Notes: generated by a model not told the origin, from the sequence alone. A stretch of DNA of 64,000 nucleotides from Aminipila terrae (GCF_010120715.1 NZ_CP047591.1:310001-374000), one strand, 5' to 3'; shown: positions 16,759 to 26,323, counted from the stretch's first letter. A program made the numbers and translations.

Positions 16759-17940
16759 CTATTTATTTTTCGTTAACAATTCCATAGCCTTATTTAACTG
16801 AGTATCGACCTTACTATTTTCGGGTAGTTCCACTACATAATCTGGTTCAACACCAATTTTCTGTATTACCTTACCCTTTGGCGAAAAATACTGGGCAATG
16901 GTAATCTTAATAGCATCTCCATCTTTCAGCGGTGCCATAGATTGAATGATACCTTTTCCAAAAGACTTGGTTCCAACTATTTTACCGCCCTTATTATCCT
17001 TAATCCCTGCAGATACAATTTCAGAAGTGCTGGCAGTTCCGCCATTAATCAAAAGCACATATGGTAGCGAAGTCTTTCCTTCTTTAGTTTTCATATAGGT
17101 ACGTTCCTGTGCTTTTCCTTCTGTATACGCCAGAACTCCCTCATCCAGTAACTGATCTGCAACTTCTATTCCACTTTCAACAACACCGCCACCATTATTT
17201 CTAAGGTCAATGATTAATCCAGATACTCCTTTTACTTCAAAGCCGTGTAATTCTTTTTTAAACTCTGCTGCTGTATCTGTTTCAAAACTACTGATGTAAA
17301 TATATCCGATATTATGATCCAGGGTCTGAGCAAATACAGAATTCAGCTTTATTTTTTCTCGTGTTAAATTCACACTAATACTTTTTCCATCCCTTAAATA
17401 AGTCACTTTAACTTTTGAGCCGGCTTTTCCTCTCATATTTGCCACTGCCAGGTCCAGCTGTGAGCCCTTATAAGCCACATCATCCACGGCAATAATTAAA
17501 TCCCCGGTTTTAATTCCTGCATCCTCTGCCGGACTACCTTTAATGGTTGAAACAACAACAATATACCCATCGGTGTTAGCACCAACTGTAACCCCTATTC
17601 CTTCCAGTTTTCCTGTAGTTTTAATGACAAAATTATCATATTGCTCTTTGGACATGTAATTAGTATAAGGGTCTCCTGTTCCCTCAAATAATCCATAACA
17701 CATTCCCTGAATCAGTTTATTCTGATCCAGATCTTTATAATAGTATTTGTTTAAGGTCTCATAAAGTGCTTCCACTTTAGCATATCTGTTGATAATTGTC
17801 TTATATAAATCATAATCTTCCCTGCTTATTCTCACCGTATTACCGGGTATAAATGTAATCCCTGCAAAAGTAACGAAACTTCCTAAAAGTGCAGCAATAA
17901 TTATCATTATAACCAGGTTACGTCTTTTTATCTGCATCAT
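16759..17940 (-). CDS. ctpA: S41-family carboxyl-terminal processing peptidase
   Basis: The product (393 aa from ATG 17940) is a membrane-anchored protease that trims extracytoplasmic proteins. It has an N-terminal helix (NLVIMIIIAALLGSFVTFAG), a leading helical domain, a PDZ domain (~90-180: GIGVTVGANTDGYIVVVSTI, GDLIIAVDD) and an S41 catalytic domain. The nucleophile serine lies in INGGTASTSEIVSAG, and the general-base lysine in VGTKSFGKGIIQS. GGAGG precedes ATG 17940, and an upstream TTG in frame lies before that site. It begins a minus-strand cluster with recJ and the ftsEX region and may process envelope proteins from it. Confidence 0.94.
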   Translation of the reverse strand: MMQIKRRNLVIMIIIAALLGSFVTFAGITFIPGNTVRISREDYDLYKTIINRYAKVEALYETLNKYYYKDLDQNKLIQGMCYGLFEGTGDPYTNYMSKEQYDNFVIKTTGKLEGIGVTVGANTDGYIVVVSTIKGSPAEDAGIKTGDLIIAVDDVAYKGSQLDLAVANMRGKAGSKVKVTYLRDGKSISVNLTREKIKLNSVFAQTLDHNIGYIYISSFETDTAAEFKKELHGFEVKGVSGLIIDLRNNGGGVVESGIEVADQLLDEGVLAYTEGKAQERTYMKTKEGKTSLPYVLLINGGTASTSEIVSAGIKDNKGGKIVGTKSFGKGIIQSMAPLKDGDAIKITIAQYFSPKGKVIQKIGVEPDYVVELPENSKVDTQLNKAMELLTKNK

Positions 17941-17986
17941 ATTTTGCCTCCGCAATTTATTTATATATCTCTATATTTTAACATAG

Positions 17987-19627
17987 CTATTGTATATCGT
18001 TGACCAAAAATTGTATTTTTTTTGTACCATTCCATTCTGATATATCTGGACTTCCTAAAAGTGTTACTGTCTTTTCACTGGTAAGCTTTTCTTTTAATTC
18101 AGCTGCCTTATTAAAAATAACACTCTGAACGATAGCGCCATCATTACAGTAAGCAGAAAACCTTGCATGTTTATCTTCACTTCCCATGTAATGCAGATTT
18201 TTTATGATTATATTTGTTAAGGCCACATAGGGTTTTTCGTTTAAGTTTCCAAATGGGGCTAATCTTTCTAACTCATATATCAGTTCAAAAGTCAGATCAT
18301 TTCCATTTAAAGCTAAGTCAATTTCCATATCTTCCTGAAAAATATCAGGATTTGTTTCGAGGATTTTTTTCATGGATTCAGAAATACCATCACGAAAGCC
18401 TTGTAGGTTTTCAACTTTCATCAGGAGTCCACATGCTCCTGCATGGCCTCCGAATCTCTCAAATAATTTTTCCTGCTCCTTTAGAATATTATACAGATTA
18501 ATATTTTTTATACTTCTTCCAGTACCTTTTAAATAACCATCGCCTGTAGGGGTTAATATCATTGTAGGTTTATGATATTTGTCTTTCAGCTTTCCGGCTA
18601 CAATTCCAGAAATGCCTTCGTGAGCATCTGGGCAGTTTATAATGAAAAACAAATCATCCCCATGATCTTTCAAGATAATTTCCTCACATTTTATAAAGGT
18701 GTCTTCCTGAACCTTCTTCCTCTGCCGGTTATTATTAATCAACTCTTCTGCAATAGTCTGCATCACTGCCTGATCTTTGCTTTTCATCAGTTCAACACCA
18801 ATTTTTGCATCTAGCATACGTCCTGCAGCGTTTAAATGAGGCACAATCCCAAATGCAATATGATCCGATTTAATTTTTTCAGCATGCAGGGAAATATCTT
18901 TAATCAACTGTCCAAGGCCTTTTCTATGCCCTTCCTTTATTATGTTCATTCCGTATTTTACCAAAGTCCTGTTTTCATTGATTAAAGGAACAATATCACC
19001 AATGGTTCCAATTGCAACTAAGTCTAAAAGTTCATTTACAGTTCTCTTTGATAGCTGGGCTTTTCTTTGGATTCCCTGAGCCAGTTTAAAAGCAACTCCA
19101 CAACCAGCTAAATATTTAAATGGATATTTACACTCTGGGTGCTTTGGATTAATCAATATACAGTCTGCCACATTGTCTGTTATGCTATGATGATCCGTTA
19201 CCATTATGTCCATACCTGATTCCTTGGCAAACTCTACCTCCTCATAAGAAGTGCTGCCACAGTCTACAGTTATAATTAATCCTGTGCCCATTTCTTTAAT
19301 CTTAGTAATCGCTTCTTTGTTTAAACCATATCCTTCATTAAATCTGGAAGGGATATAATAAATCAGGTCTGCATTAAAATTGGATAAAAACTGCCATAGG
19401 ATACTTACAGATGTTATCCCGTCTGCATCATAGTCCCCATATATGCAAATTCTCTTTTTTTCTTTTATTGCGGACAATATTAAATCCACTCCCGCTTCTA
19501 AATCGTGAAGCAGGAATGGATCATAAGTTTTCTGTGGTTTGTCCGACAAAAATTCAAGTATTTCATTTTCTTCTGAAATGCCTCTTTTATTTAATAATTC
19601 TATTATTATCGGATTTATTTTATTCAT
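17987..19627 (-). CDS. recJ: Single-stranded-DNA-specific exonuclease RecJ
   Basis: The 546-residue DHH-family nuclease degrades single-stranded DNA 5' to 3' in repair. Visible motifs are DYDADG (65-70), VDCG (121-124), TDHH (144-147), and the DHHA1 portion with GGHAGACG near residue 400. The C-terminal OB-like region ends KKIQFLVNDIQ. The size is typical of RecJ in Bacillota. No link to its envelope neighbours is evident. Confidence 0.95.
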   Translation of the reverse strand: MNKINPIIIELLNKRGISEENEILEFLSDKPQKTYDPFLLHDLEAGVDLILSAIKEKKRICIYGDYDADGITSVSILWQFLSNFNADLIYYIPSRFNEGYGLNKEAITKIKEMGTGLIITVDCGSTSYEEVEFAKESGMDIMVTDHHSITDNVADCILINPKHPECKYPFKYLAGCGVAFKLAQGIQRKAQLSKRTVNELLDLVAIGTIGDIVPLINENRTLVKYGMNIIKEGHRKGLGQLIKDISLHAEKIKSDHIAFGIVPHLNAAGRMLDAKIGVELMKSKDQAVMQTIAEELINNNRQRKKVQEDTFIKCEEIILKDHGDDLFFIINCPDAHEGISGIVAGKLKDKYHKPTMILTPTGDGYLKGTGRSIKNINLYNILKEQEKLFERFGGHAGACGLLMKVENLQGFRDGISESMKKILETNPDIFQEDMEIDLALNGNDLTFELIYELERLAPFGNLNEKPYVALTNIIIKNLHYMGSEDKHARFSAYCNDGAIVQSVIFNKAAELKEKLTSEKTVTLLGSPDISEWNGTKKIQFLVNDIQ

Positions 19628-19654
19628 TTGTCGCCTTTTATGTATTCTTAAATT

Positions 19655-20779
19655 TTAGATCCATCCAGATTGTGGATCTACATAGTTACCATTTACACGA
19701 ACTTCAAAATGAAGATGCGGCCCAGTAGACTGTCCTGTTGAACCGGATTTTGAAATAGCCTGTCCTCTGGAAACTACATCTCCGGCTTTCACCAACAAAC
19801 TGGAATTATGGGCATACAGAGTAACAATTCCGCCACCATGGTCAATCATAATCATATTGCCGTAGCTGTTATTCCATCCTGCCTTAATAACGGTTCCTGC
19901 ATTGGCTGCAACGATGGTAGTCCCCGACGGTGCACCAATATCAACACCTGTATGGAGTTTTTTAACTTTAAGAATAGGATGGATTCTGTATCCGAAAGGT
20001 GAAGTAATCTTGGTAACACCTGGAGCGGGCCATTGCATGGTTCCACCTTTATATGTAGTTCCCGTACTCTGGGATGCTAGAATTTCTGCCTTCAATCTGT
20101 TGGCTTCGGCCAGGAATGATTGCTCCATATCCTCCAGTGCATCATTATTGCTTGCAACCTGTGCCTTCTTATCTGCAACAGCAGACTGATTTTCAGTTAA
20201 ATCTTCCTTCTTTTGTGCTGCTTCTTCTTTTGATGCAACCAGTTGGGATTGAAGATTTAATAAGTTTTTCTTCTGAGCATCTATCAGATTGTGTTCTTCC
20301 TGAAGTTGTTCCATCAGTTGTTTATCACTGTCATAAATTCGCTGAACCCGGTCCAGATTTGTCATAAGATCCGTTACGCTGGTGGAGCCCAGAAGCACAT
20401 CAATAAATCCTGCAGATCCATTTTTGTACATGGTTCTCAATCGGCCGTTCAGATTATTATTCTGCACGTCCATGTTCTTTTCCAGCTGATCCAATTGTGC
20501 CAGAGCTTCCGTTATTTTATTTTGTGTTGCTGCTATATTTCCGTTTAAAGAATCAATCTCCGCCTGTGAAGCATTGATTTTTCCTTCCAGATTCTGTATT
20601 TCCTTATTTAATGAATTTTCAAGTTTTTTTCCTTCATGCAGCTGACTCTTAACGCTGCTTAGCTGGTCATTAACATCATCCAGTTTATTCTGTGCCGAAC
20701 TTCCAGCATAGGTAAGACCTAAAGTCCCAAATGAAAAGACCAGCACAAATACTAAAGTATATGATATCACTTTTCTCAT
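19655..20779 (-). CDS. EnvC-like murein hydrolase activator / M23 peptidase
   Basis: This secreted protein (374 aa from ATG 20779, after GGAGG) has a signal peptide (MRKVISYTLVFVLVFSFGTL ... YAGSS), a long coiled coil (~30-230, heptad-rich with LNGNIAATQNKITEALAQL) and a C-terminal LytM/M23 domain. The domain shows HTGVDIGAPSGT and PHLHFEVRVNG, the metal-ligand motifs of active M23 enzymes. It follows ftsEX directly, the arrangement expected for a hydrolase controlled by FtsEX through its coiled coil during septum splitting. Whether it is itself catalytic or an activator is not settled by sequence. Confidence 0.92.
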   Translation of the reverse strand: MRKVISYTLVFVLVFSFGTLGLTYAGSSAQNKLDDVNDQLSSVKSQLHEGKKLENSLNKEIQNLEGKINASQAEIDSLNGNIAATQNKITEALAQLDQLEKNMDVQNNNLNGRLRTMYKNGSAGFIDVLLGSTSVTDLMTNLDRVQRIYDSDKQLMEQLQEEHNLIDAQKKNLLNLQSQLVASKEEAAQKKEDLTENQSAVADKKAQVASNNDALEDMEQSFLAEANRLKAEILASQSTGTTYKGGTMQWPAPGVTKITSPFGYRIHPILKVKKLHTGVDIGAPSGTTIVAANAGTVIKAGWNNSYGNMIMIDHGGGIVTLYAHNSSLLVKAGDVVSRGQAISKSGSTGQSTGPHLHFEVRVNGNYVDPQSGWI

Positions 20780-20800
20780 ATGTAAATCCTCCATCCTTTT

Positions 20801-21694
20801 CTATGTGTCTAAAAACCTTCTCATGGAAACAATACTTCCACAAGCTCCGATGCTTACACCTATAGCCAAGAAAATATAAATTAAATTTACTGTCAAAAAG
20901 CTTTGTGAAACCATTGGGGTGGACAGAATCAGGAATAAATCCCTTCCTATCAGTCCAACAATTTTACCATATACAAATGCGACTATTCCCGCGGAGACCC
21001 CGGCAGAAATCATTCCTATTATAATACCTTCCAGTAAAAACGGTCCCCGTATAAACCAGTTGGTTGCACCTACATACTTCATAATCCTGATTTCTCTTGA
21101 TCTTGCCAGAACGGTAAGTTTAATAGTATTTGAAACGACTACAACAGAAACAACCACTAAGAAAACCATAATAATCAACGCGGCTATCTGAATGGCATCT
21201 GTAATTTTAACTAATTTCTCAACTGTCTCTTTATAGTACTTAACATCCTCTACTCCATCATATTTTTTTAAAGCATCTACAACAGTATCGGATGTTTCCA
21301 GGGAATCTACCTTAACCATTACGGAATTTGGAAGAGGATTACCATTTAAAGAATCCAGCAGATATGCCCGTTCTCCCCAGTCAGCCTTCCAATCTGCAAG
21401 AGCGTCCTCTTTAGAAAGATAAGTTGCATCAGCTACACCCCGAAGTCCTTTCACTTGTGAAATCATATCCTGGGCCTGATCATATGTAGTAGTATCTAAT
21501 AAATACACCTGAACTGTATCATATTCCTGCTTTGCGGCCTCTGCTGCCATATTGATATTTACAATTAAAACAAAAAACAGACCCAATATCAGCATCATAG
21601 CTGTAATGGAAAAAACGGAAGCCAGACTCATATTTCTATTTCTGAAAACCTGAATAAACGCCTGTTTCAGTGTATATCTTATGCTATTAAACAT
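20801..21694 (-). CDS. ftsX: Cell division ABC transporter permease FtsX
   Basis: The product (297 aa from ATG 21694) has four membrane helices in FtsX order: one after FRNRNMSLASVFSITAMMLILG, an extracellular domain (~55-165), then three near the C-terminus including KITDAIQIAALIIMVFLVVV. REIRIMKYVGATNWFIRGPF is the typical cytoplasmic coupling motif. The extracellular domain should contact the M23/EnvC-like protein encoded next. It overlaps the end of ftsE by 8 bp. An in-frame GTG at 21709 is less likely because it lies inside the ribosome site. Confidence 0.95.
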   Translation of the reverse strand: MFNSIRYTLKQAFIQVFRNRNMSLASVFSITAMMLILGLFFVLIVNINMAAEAAKQEYDTVQVYLLDTTTYDQAQDMISQVKGLRGVADATYLSKEDALADWKADWGERAYLLDSLNGNPLPNSVMVKVDSLETSDTVVDALKKYDGVEDVKYYKETVEKLVKITDAIQIAALIIMVFLVVVSVVVVSNTIKLTVLARSREIRIMKYVGATNWFIRGPFLLEGIIIGMISAGVSAGIVAFVYGKIVGLIGRDLFLILSTPMVSQSFLTVNLIYIFLAIGVSIGACGSIVSMRRFLDT

Positions 21695-22427
21695 GGTTGC
21701 CAAACACACCTCCCATATACATACCCGTATGTTTATGTTTCGGGGTATCCTCTTCTTTCAGATAAGCACCTACGTCATCTCTCACAATTTTGCCTTTTTC
21801 AATTACAATAACCCTTTTTCCCATTTTATCTACAATATCCTTGGCGTGAGTTACCATAACAATAGTAGTACCTCTTAGATTAATCTGTTCTAAAAGCCTC
21901 ATGATTTCCCAGGCTGTATCCGGATCCAGATTTCCCGTAGGCTCGTCCGCAATAAGTACAGTTGGATTATTTACTATAGCTCTGGCTATGGCAACTCTCT
22001 GCTGTTCACCAGCAGACAGTTCATCGGGATATTTATTTGCTTTGTTGCTGATTCCCACCAGACTAAGCACCTGGGGAACCTGTCTTCTAATGGCTCTGGA
22101 ACTCATATGAATAATTTCCATGGCAAATGCCACATTTTCATAAACCGTCATTTTAGGCAAAAGCCTGAAGTCCTGGAAAACAATCCCCGTACTTCGCCGC
22201 AGCTTGGGAATTTTCCGGTTAGATAAAGTTGTTATTTCTGTTCCATTTACTTTGATACTGCCTGAATCTGCATCTATTTCTTTCAGAATAAGTTTAATAA
22301 AAGTAGACTTTCCTGCCCCACTGGGGCCTACCAGAAAGACAAAGTCACCTTTATCTATCTTAACACTAACATTATCTAAACCTATATTTGTTCTATAGGT
22401 CTTAGTAACGTTTTTAAAAACTATCAT
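21687..22427 (-). CDS. ftsE: Cell division ATP-binding protein FtsE
   Basis: The 246-residue ABC ATPase has Walker A GPSGAGKST, signature LSAGEQQRVAIARAI, and Walker B VLIADEPTGNLD with H-loop VTHAKD. FtsE drives FtsX to activate cell-wall hydrolases at the septum. It runs slightly past the usual end, with a histidine-containing tail (KHKHTGMYMGGVFGNHV). The segment upstream to 22564 holds only A/T-rich DNA and probably the operon promoter. Confidence 0.95.
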   Translation of the reverse strand: MIVFKNVTKTYRTNIGLDNVSVKIDKGDFVFLVGPSGAGKSTFIKLILKEIDADSGSIKVNGTEITTLSNRKIPKLRRSTGIVFQDFRLLPKMTVYENVAFAMEIIHMSSRAIRRQVPQVLSLVGISNKANKYPDELSAGEQQRVAIARAIVNNPTVLIADEPTGNLDPDTAWEIMRLLEQINLRGTTIVMVTHAKDIVDKMGKRVIVIEKGKIVRDDVGAYLKEEDTPKHKHTGMYMGGVFGNHV

Positions 22428-22564
22428 ATAGGGTAACCTCCCGGTTGCTATTTATCATCAAAAATATCTATTGTTCTACATAAAATTACATATAGCACTG
22501 CTTTTTATTATAACGCAAATTTACTCTTTTTTAAATAGTAACCTTTATTACAAAAGTATTACAT

Positions 22565-23347
22565 TTAATTGTCGATTATGTGAAGAATTTGCCTTATAGG
22601 CTCATTTAACAAGGCTTTCACTGATTTCACACTATATGGAAGCTTACAGTTATATTCTGCCAGATAAATTTCTTCCTGAGGAATTAATGGGATTTTAATA
22701 AACTGCTTTAATTTTACAAAATCACTAAATTCTCTTTTATTAATACCAGCATTATATTTATTTACTGCCCATACAATTTTCTGGCCGGAAAGCTGGCATT
22801 TCTTTATTAGACAGAGGGATTCATATGCTCTTATTAGTTTTGATGGTATTGGATCGATTACAAACACAATCACATCCATCTCCTTTAAAATCTGTTCCAG
22901 TTTATCACATGATGTAATGTCACAAATAATGTAGTTTCCTTCTATGTTATTAATCATTCTGCACAGTTCAATATTTTCTAAAACTCTTTTCCCGGTAGTC
23001 ATAACATTTTCTGGAATACATAATGCCCAGTTAATATGTTCATCCAGATTAACCATCCCTGTTATACTTTTTCCCTGGGCAGTCTCAGTATAAAAGTCAA
23101 AAAAATTTCTTCCGGCAAATCTTTTGTCCATACCTAAACTGTCATAAAGAAATGTTTTGTCAATATTACGGTTTACCTCCAGATAGGCTATATGTTTCTC
23201 CTTTTCTTTTGACAATTCTTTTGCAATTGCAGTGGCCACAAAGCTTGTACCCACTGCCTGCCCCATACCCATAACTCCTATTTTAAATCTACTTTTAACA
23301 GAACAGTATTCTTCATCGTACTGTTCTCTTACAAAAATCCTGTTCAT
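22565..23347 (-). CDS. ParA/MinD-like P-loop protein with an altered P-loop
   Basis: The 260-residue protein has the shape of a ParA/MinD-type ATPase: IGVMGMGQAVGTSFVATAIA at the P-loop position, AYLEVNR at the usual DxD region, YIICDITSCDKL at the switch, and VIVFVIDP. The deviant Walker motif of active members (KGGxGKT) is replaced by GMGQAVGTS, which has no lysine, so nucleotide hydrolysis is doubtful. Its role is unknown. A septum- or pole-related scaffold is one guess, given ftsEX next door. The start ATG is preceded by GGAGGAAAT. Confidence 0.65.
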   Translation of the reverse strand: MNRIFVREQYDEEYCSVKSRFKIGVMGMGQAVGTSFVATAIAKELSKEKEKHIAYLEVNRNIDKTFLYDSLGMDKRFAGRNFFDFYTETAQGKSITGMVNLDEHINWALCIPENVMTTGKRVLENIELCRMINNIEGNYIICDITSCDKLEQILKEMDVIVFVIDPIPSKLIRAYESLCLIKKCQLSGQKIVWAVNKYNAGINKREFSDFVKLKQFIKIPLIPQEEIYLAEYNCKLPYSVKSVKALLNEPIRQILHIIDN

Positions 23348-23411
23348 TAAATTTCCTCCTCTATATTTATATAATTTTACTTATGGGATACCAGGTTAAT
23401 TTAAACATATA

Positions 23412-23426
23412 TTACATTTAATGTAA
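23412..23426. promoter_or_regulatory. 15-bp perfect dyad between divergent genes
   Basis: TTACATT-T-AATGTAA is a perfect inverted repeat about 105 bp before the ferritin-like gene and 65 bp before the divergent ParA-like gene. It looks like a repressor operator. No specific regulator can be named. Confidence 0.4.
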
Positions 23427-23531
23427 GTAAAAAGCAAGCAATTATTACATTATTTTACACGTATTGATAACGTAATTTATTTAAAAACATATACTGATTA
23501 ATAAAAAATAAAAAGAAAGTGGGTTTAACTT

Positions 23532-23930
23532 ATGACGTTACCAGAATCATTAAGAAATTATATTGATGAGGGATTATCTGACTGTGAATACTATAAACAA
23601 TTAGCTGAAATTGCACCGGACCAGGTAAGTAAACAAGTGATTTATGAGATGGCAAACGATGAAATGCGTCACGCAGAAGAATTTAAAGTAATCTATCATA
23701 GCATGACAGGGGACTATTATAATCCCAGCGTAACAACGGCCCTTCAGCGAAGGCCATACCGTGAATCTTTACAGGATAAGAGTCTGTCGGAAGGATACCG
23801 TTATGGCAGATACATGTCAGACTACAACAGAGGATTAGGAGACGCCATATTATTAGGTTCTTTATTTGGTGCTGGAGTCGATAAAAATTTACATTCTATT
23901 GCCCTGCTATACCTCCTTAGCAGGCTTTAA
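23532..23930 (+). CDS. Small ferritin-like / rubrerythrin-type protein
   Basis: The 132-residue product has a ferritin-like helix pair with iron-ligand patterns: SLRNYIDEGLSDCEYYKQLAEIA (helix 1 acidic residue) and VIYEMANDEMRHAEEFKVIY (helix 2, ExxH). The C-terminal half (YNRGLGDAILLGSLFGAGVDKN) is hydrophobic. Only one full ExxH is obvious, so a working di-iron site would need dimerisation. The weak ribosome site (GAAAGTGGG) precedes the ATG. It is a single plus-strand gene flanked by minus-strand genes. An oxidative-stress or iron role is inferred from the fold only. Confidence 0.75.
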   Translation: MTLPESLRNYIDEGLSDCEYYKQLAEIAPDQVSKQVIYEMANDEMRHAEEFKVIYHSMTGDYYNPSVTTALQRRPYRESLQDKSLSEGYRYGRYMSDYNRGLGDAILLGSLFGAGVDKNLHSIALLYLLSRL

Positions 23931-23950
23931 AAATCCTTTAGTCCATAAAA

Positions 23951-23989
23951 AATCCCCGTCCCGGATGTGCTAAAATTCAGGGGACGGGG
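23951..23989 (-). terminator. G+C-rich terminator between convergent genes
   Basis: The arms CCCCGTCCC (23954-23962) and GGGACGGGG (23981-23989) are perfectly paired. The minus-strand continuation has six T, so it best serves the PrcB-like gene ending at 24000. It may also stop the plus-strand ferritin-like transcript. Confidence 0.8.
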
Positions 23990-23999
23990 TAATTAAACT

Positions 24000-24473
24000 T
24001 TATTTATATTGCACTCTGAGTTCTATCTGGTCAGGCAATTGAGTTAATTCAGTTTCTGCTACCTTAAGAGGATACGTCAGAATCTGAGTAAGTGCTGCAC
24101 CTGGTTCCGGGTCAGCAAAATTTGCATAAACAGCCAGATTTGTCACACCATCTTTTTCTTCTACAACCATCTTGTCAATCTTGACATCAAACCCTGATGT
24201 AGGTTTTTCACCTCGTGAAACAAGTACATATACTTTATCATCTACCATACATGCAAGGGCTCTTTCCAAATCCCTGTATTCCGGTATTACCTGGCCTACG
24301 ATATCCTGAGGAATGTCCTTTTCTCCAAGCACTTTAAATTTTACGGCTTCTGACCCTTTAAAATAATTCATAGCAAAAAAGACCGCTGCAACAACTACTA
24401 TTATAATTAAAATCATTATAATAACTTTTTTCCAGGGCCCATTCAGCTTTTTCAAAAACTTATTCTCGCTCAC
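24000..24473 (-). CDS. Membrane-anchored PrcB-domain protein
   Basis: This 157-residue protein has one N-terminal helix (KVIIMILIIIVVVAAVFFAM) and an extracytoplasmic domain resembling PrcB_C: KVYVLVSRGEKPTSGFDVKIDKMVV, then LTYPLKVAETELTQLPDQIELRVQ. PrcB-type domains are described as partners of surface proteases. A link to CtpA or the M23 protein is possible but not shown. The start is GTG with GGGAG before it. It has its own terminator downstream. Confidence 0.65.
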   Translation of the reverse strand: MSENKFLKKLNGPWKKVIIMILIIIVVVAAVFFAMNYFKGSEAVKFKVLGEKDIPQDIVGQVIPEYRDLERALACMVDDKVYVLVSRGEKPTSGFDVKIDKMVVEEKDGVTNLAVYANFADPEPGAALTQILTYPLKVAETELTQLPDQIELRVQYK

Positions 24474-24578
24474 AATAAAAACTCCCTTCGCCTGTAAATC
24501 TTCATAATCTTCCGATATACAAAAATCTATTCACAAAGGGAGACAAATATTCGTCTATTTTTATTTTTGCGGTTTTAA

Positions 24579-25505
24579 TTATAGAGATTTAACTGCAGCT
24601 ACAATATTTGCCGCCGTCATCCCATATTTTTGTTTTAATTCATCTGGTTTTCCTGATTCACCGAAGGTATCCTGCTGTCCCACAAAGGCCATCTTTACAG
24701 GAGCATGCCTGCTAACCACTTCTGCCACTGCAGAGCCAAGACCTCCAATTACTGAATGTTCTTCAGCTGTAACAATTCCCTTCGTTTCTGTAGCCGCTTT
24801 AATGATAATCTCCTGATCGATTGGTTTAATTGTATGCATATCGATTACTCTTACGTCAATGCCATCTTTTTCAAGCTGATCTGCTGCTATCATAGCCTCA
24901 TTTACCATAATTCCAGTGGCGATAATCGTATAATCTTTGCCTTCTCGTATGCAATTACCCTTTCCTATTTCTATAACAGATTTTTCATTATAAATCATAG
25001 GAACTGCTGCCCTGCCAAGTCTGATATAGGCTGGGCCCACAAAAGCTACTGCCTGTCTGATCAGTTCCTTTGCTGAGACAGCATCACCAGGATTAATGAC
25101 AGTCATCCCAGGTATAGTTCTCATCAGGGCTATATCCTCAAAAGTCTGGTGGCTGGCACCGTCTTCTCCTACAGTAATGCCTGCATGAGTAGCACAGATT
25201 TTAACATTAGCATGAGGATACCCAATTGAGTTTCTAATAATTTCAAAAGCTCTTCCTGCTGCAAACATAGCAAAAGTGCTGGCGCATACAATCTTTCCTG
25301 ACATAGCCAGACCAGTTGCAGCACCATATAAGTTCTGTTCTGCAATCCCCATATTTAAAAATCGTTCAGGGAAGTTTTTGCCGAAATCTGCAGTCATCGT
25401 TGATTTTGAAAGGTCTGCATCCATTACTACCAAGTTATCATATTTCTGTCCCAGTTCTACAAGTACCTGTCCATATGCCTGTCTGGTTGCCATCTTTTCT
25501 GCCAT
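24579..25505 (-). CDS. Transketolase C-terminal subunit
   Basis: This 308-residue chain carries the pyrimidine-binding and C-terminal transketolase domains: MDADLSKSTMTADFGKNFPERFLNMGIAEQN (with the TPP-activating glutamate in GIAEQN), THAGITVGEDGASHQ, and VTAEEHSVIGGLGSAVAE. It works with the adjacent N-terminal subunit in the pentose phosphate pathway. Split transketolases are common in Clostridia and archaea. The start ATG at 25505 overlaps the upstream stop (TAATG), implying coupled translation. Confidence 0.94.
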   Translation of the reverse strand: MAEKMATRQAYGQVLVELGQKYDNLVVMDADLSKSTMTADFGKNFPERFLNMGIAEQNLYGAATGLAMSGKIVCASTFAMFAAGRAFEIIRNSIGYPHANVKICATHAGITVGEDGASHQTFEDIALMRTIPGMTVINPGDAVSAKELIRQAVAFVGPAYIRLGRAAVPMIYNEKSVIEIGKGNCIREGKDYTIIATGIMVNEAMIAADQLEKDGIDVRVIDMHTIKPIDQEIIIKAATETKGIVTAEEHSVIGGLGSAVAEVVSRHAPVKMAFVGQQDTFGESGKPDELKQKYGMTAANIVAAVKSL

Positions 25506-26323
25506 TACCATTCACCTCCCAGTTCTTCTACTGCTTTCTTTGCTTCTTCATCGCTTGGTGCCTTTCCATGCCATCCCGGATTATCCTCCATAAAGGAAAC
25601 CCCTTTACCTTTTACAGTTTTTGCAATAATAACAGTTGGCTTTCCCTCTGTCTGTCTTGCTTTATTAAATGCTTCAACAATTTCATCAAAATTATGTCCA
25701 TCAATGTACAGAACATTCCAGCCAAAGCTCCTGAATTTTTCATCCACCGGAGCTACCGTCATAACGTCCTCGTTTCTGCCATCAATCTGAAGTCCGTTCC
25801 AGTCCAGAACAGCAGTAAGATTATCCAGGCCATAATGTGCAGCCGACATAGCTGCTTCCCAGATAATACCTTCCTGAATTTCTCCATCTCCAAGAAGTAC
25901 ATAAATTCTGCCTTCATTATTATCCATTCTGTTTGCCAGAGCCATTCCCACGGAAACAGAAAATCCCTGTCCAAGGGAACCAGTGGACATTTCAATGCCT
26001 GGCACCTTCTTCATATCAGGGTGTCCCTGAAGTTTTGAACCGATTTTTCTCAGGGTAAGTAAATCCTCTACAGGGAAAAATCCCTTTTCAGCCAGGGCTG
26101 CGTATTGAACAGGACCTGCATGTCCTTTCGATAAAATGAATTTATCTCTTGTTAGCATTTTAGGGTTCTTTGGGTCAATATTCATTTCACGAAAATATAA
26201 TGCTGTAACGATATCTGTTGCTGAAAGAGAACCACCTGGATGGCCTGATCCTGCTGCATGTATAGCTCTGATTATATCAATTCTGATTTTTTGAGCGATT
26301 TCCTTTAATTCTGGGTATTTCAT
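25505..26323 (-). CDS. Transketolase N-terminal subunit
   Basis: This 272-residue TPP-binding half has KGHAGPVQYAALAEKGF, GSLGQGFSVSVGMALANR and the TPP/Mg motif LLGDGEIQEGIIWEA ... AVLDWNGLQIDG. The start is put at ATG 26323 behind AAGGAGG. An upstream in-frame extension overlaps the TagA gene and is not family-like. With the C-terminal subunit it forms one transketolase. It lies 22 bp after the glycosyltransferase gene, so it may be co-transcribed with wall-polymer genes. Confidence 0.94.
   Translation of the reverse strand: MKYPELKEIAQKIRIDIIRAIHAAGSGHPGGSLSATDIVTALYFREMNIDPKNPKMLTRDKFILSKGHAGPVQYAALAEKGFFPVEDLLTLRKIGSKLQGHPDMKKVPGIEMSTGSLGQGFSVSVGMALANRMDNNEGRIYVLLGDGEIQEGIIWEAAMSAAHYGLDNLTAVLDWNGLQIDGRNEDVMTVAPVDEKFRSFGWNVLYIDGHNFDEIVEAFNKARQTEGKPTVIIAKTVKGKGVSFMEDNPGWHGKAPSDEEAKKAVEELGGEW

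Noticed and set aside
25316..26038. 240-residue plus-strand frame over the transketolase genes
   Set aside because: It is antisense to clear transketolase coding sequence and has low-complexity, codon-shadow composition.
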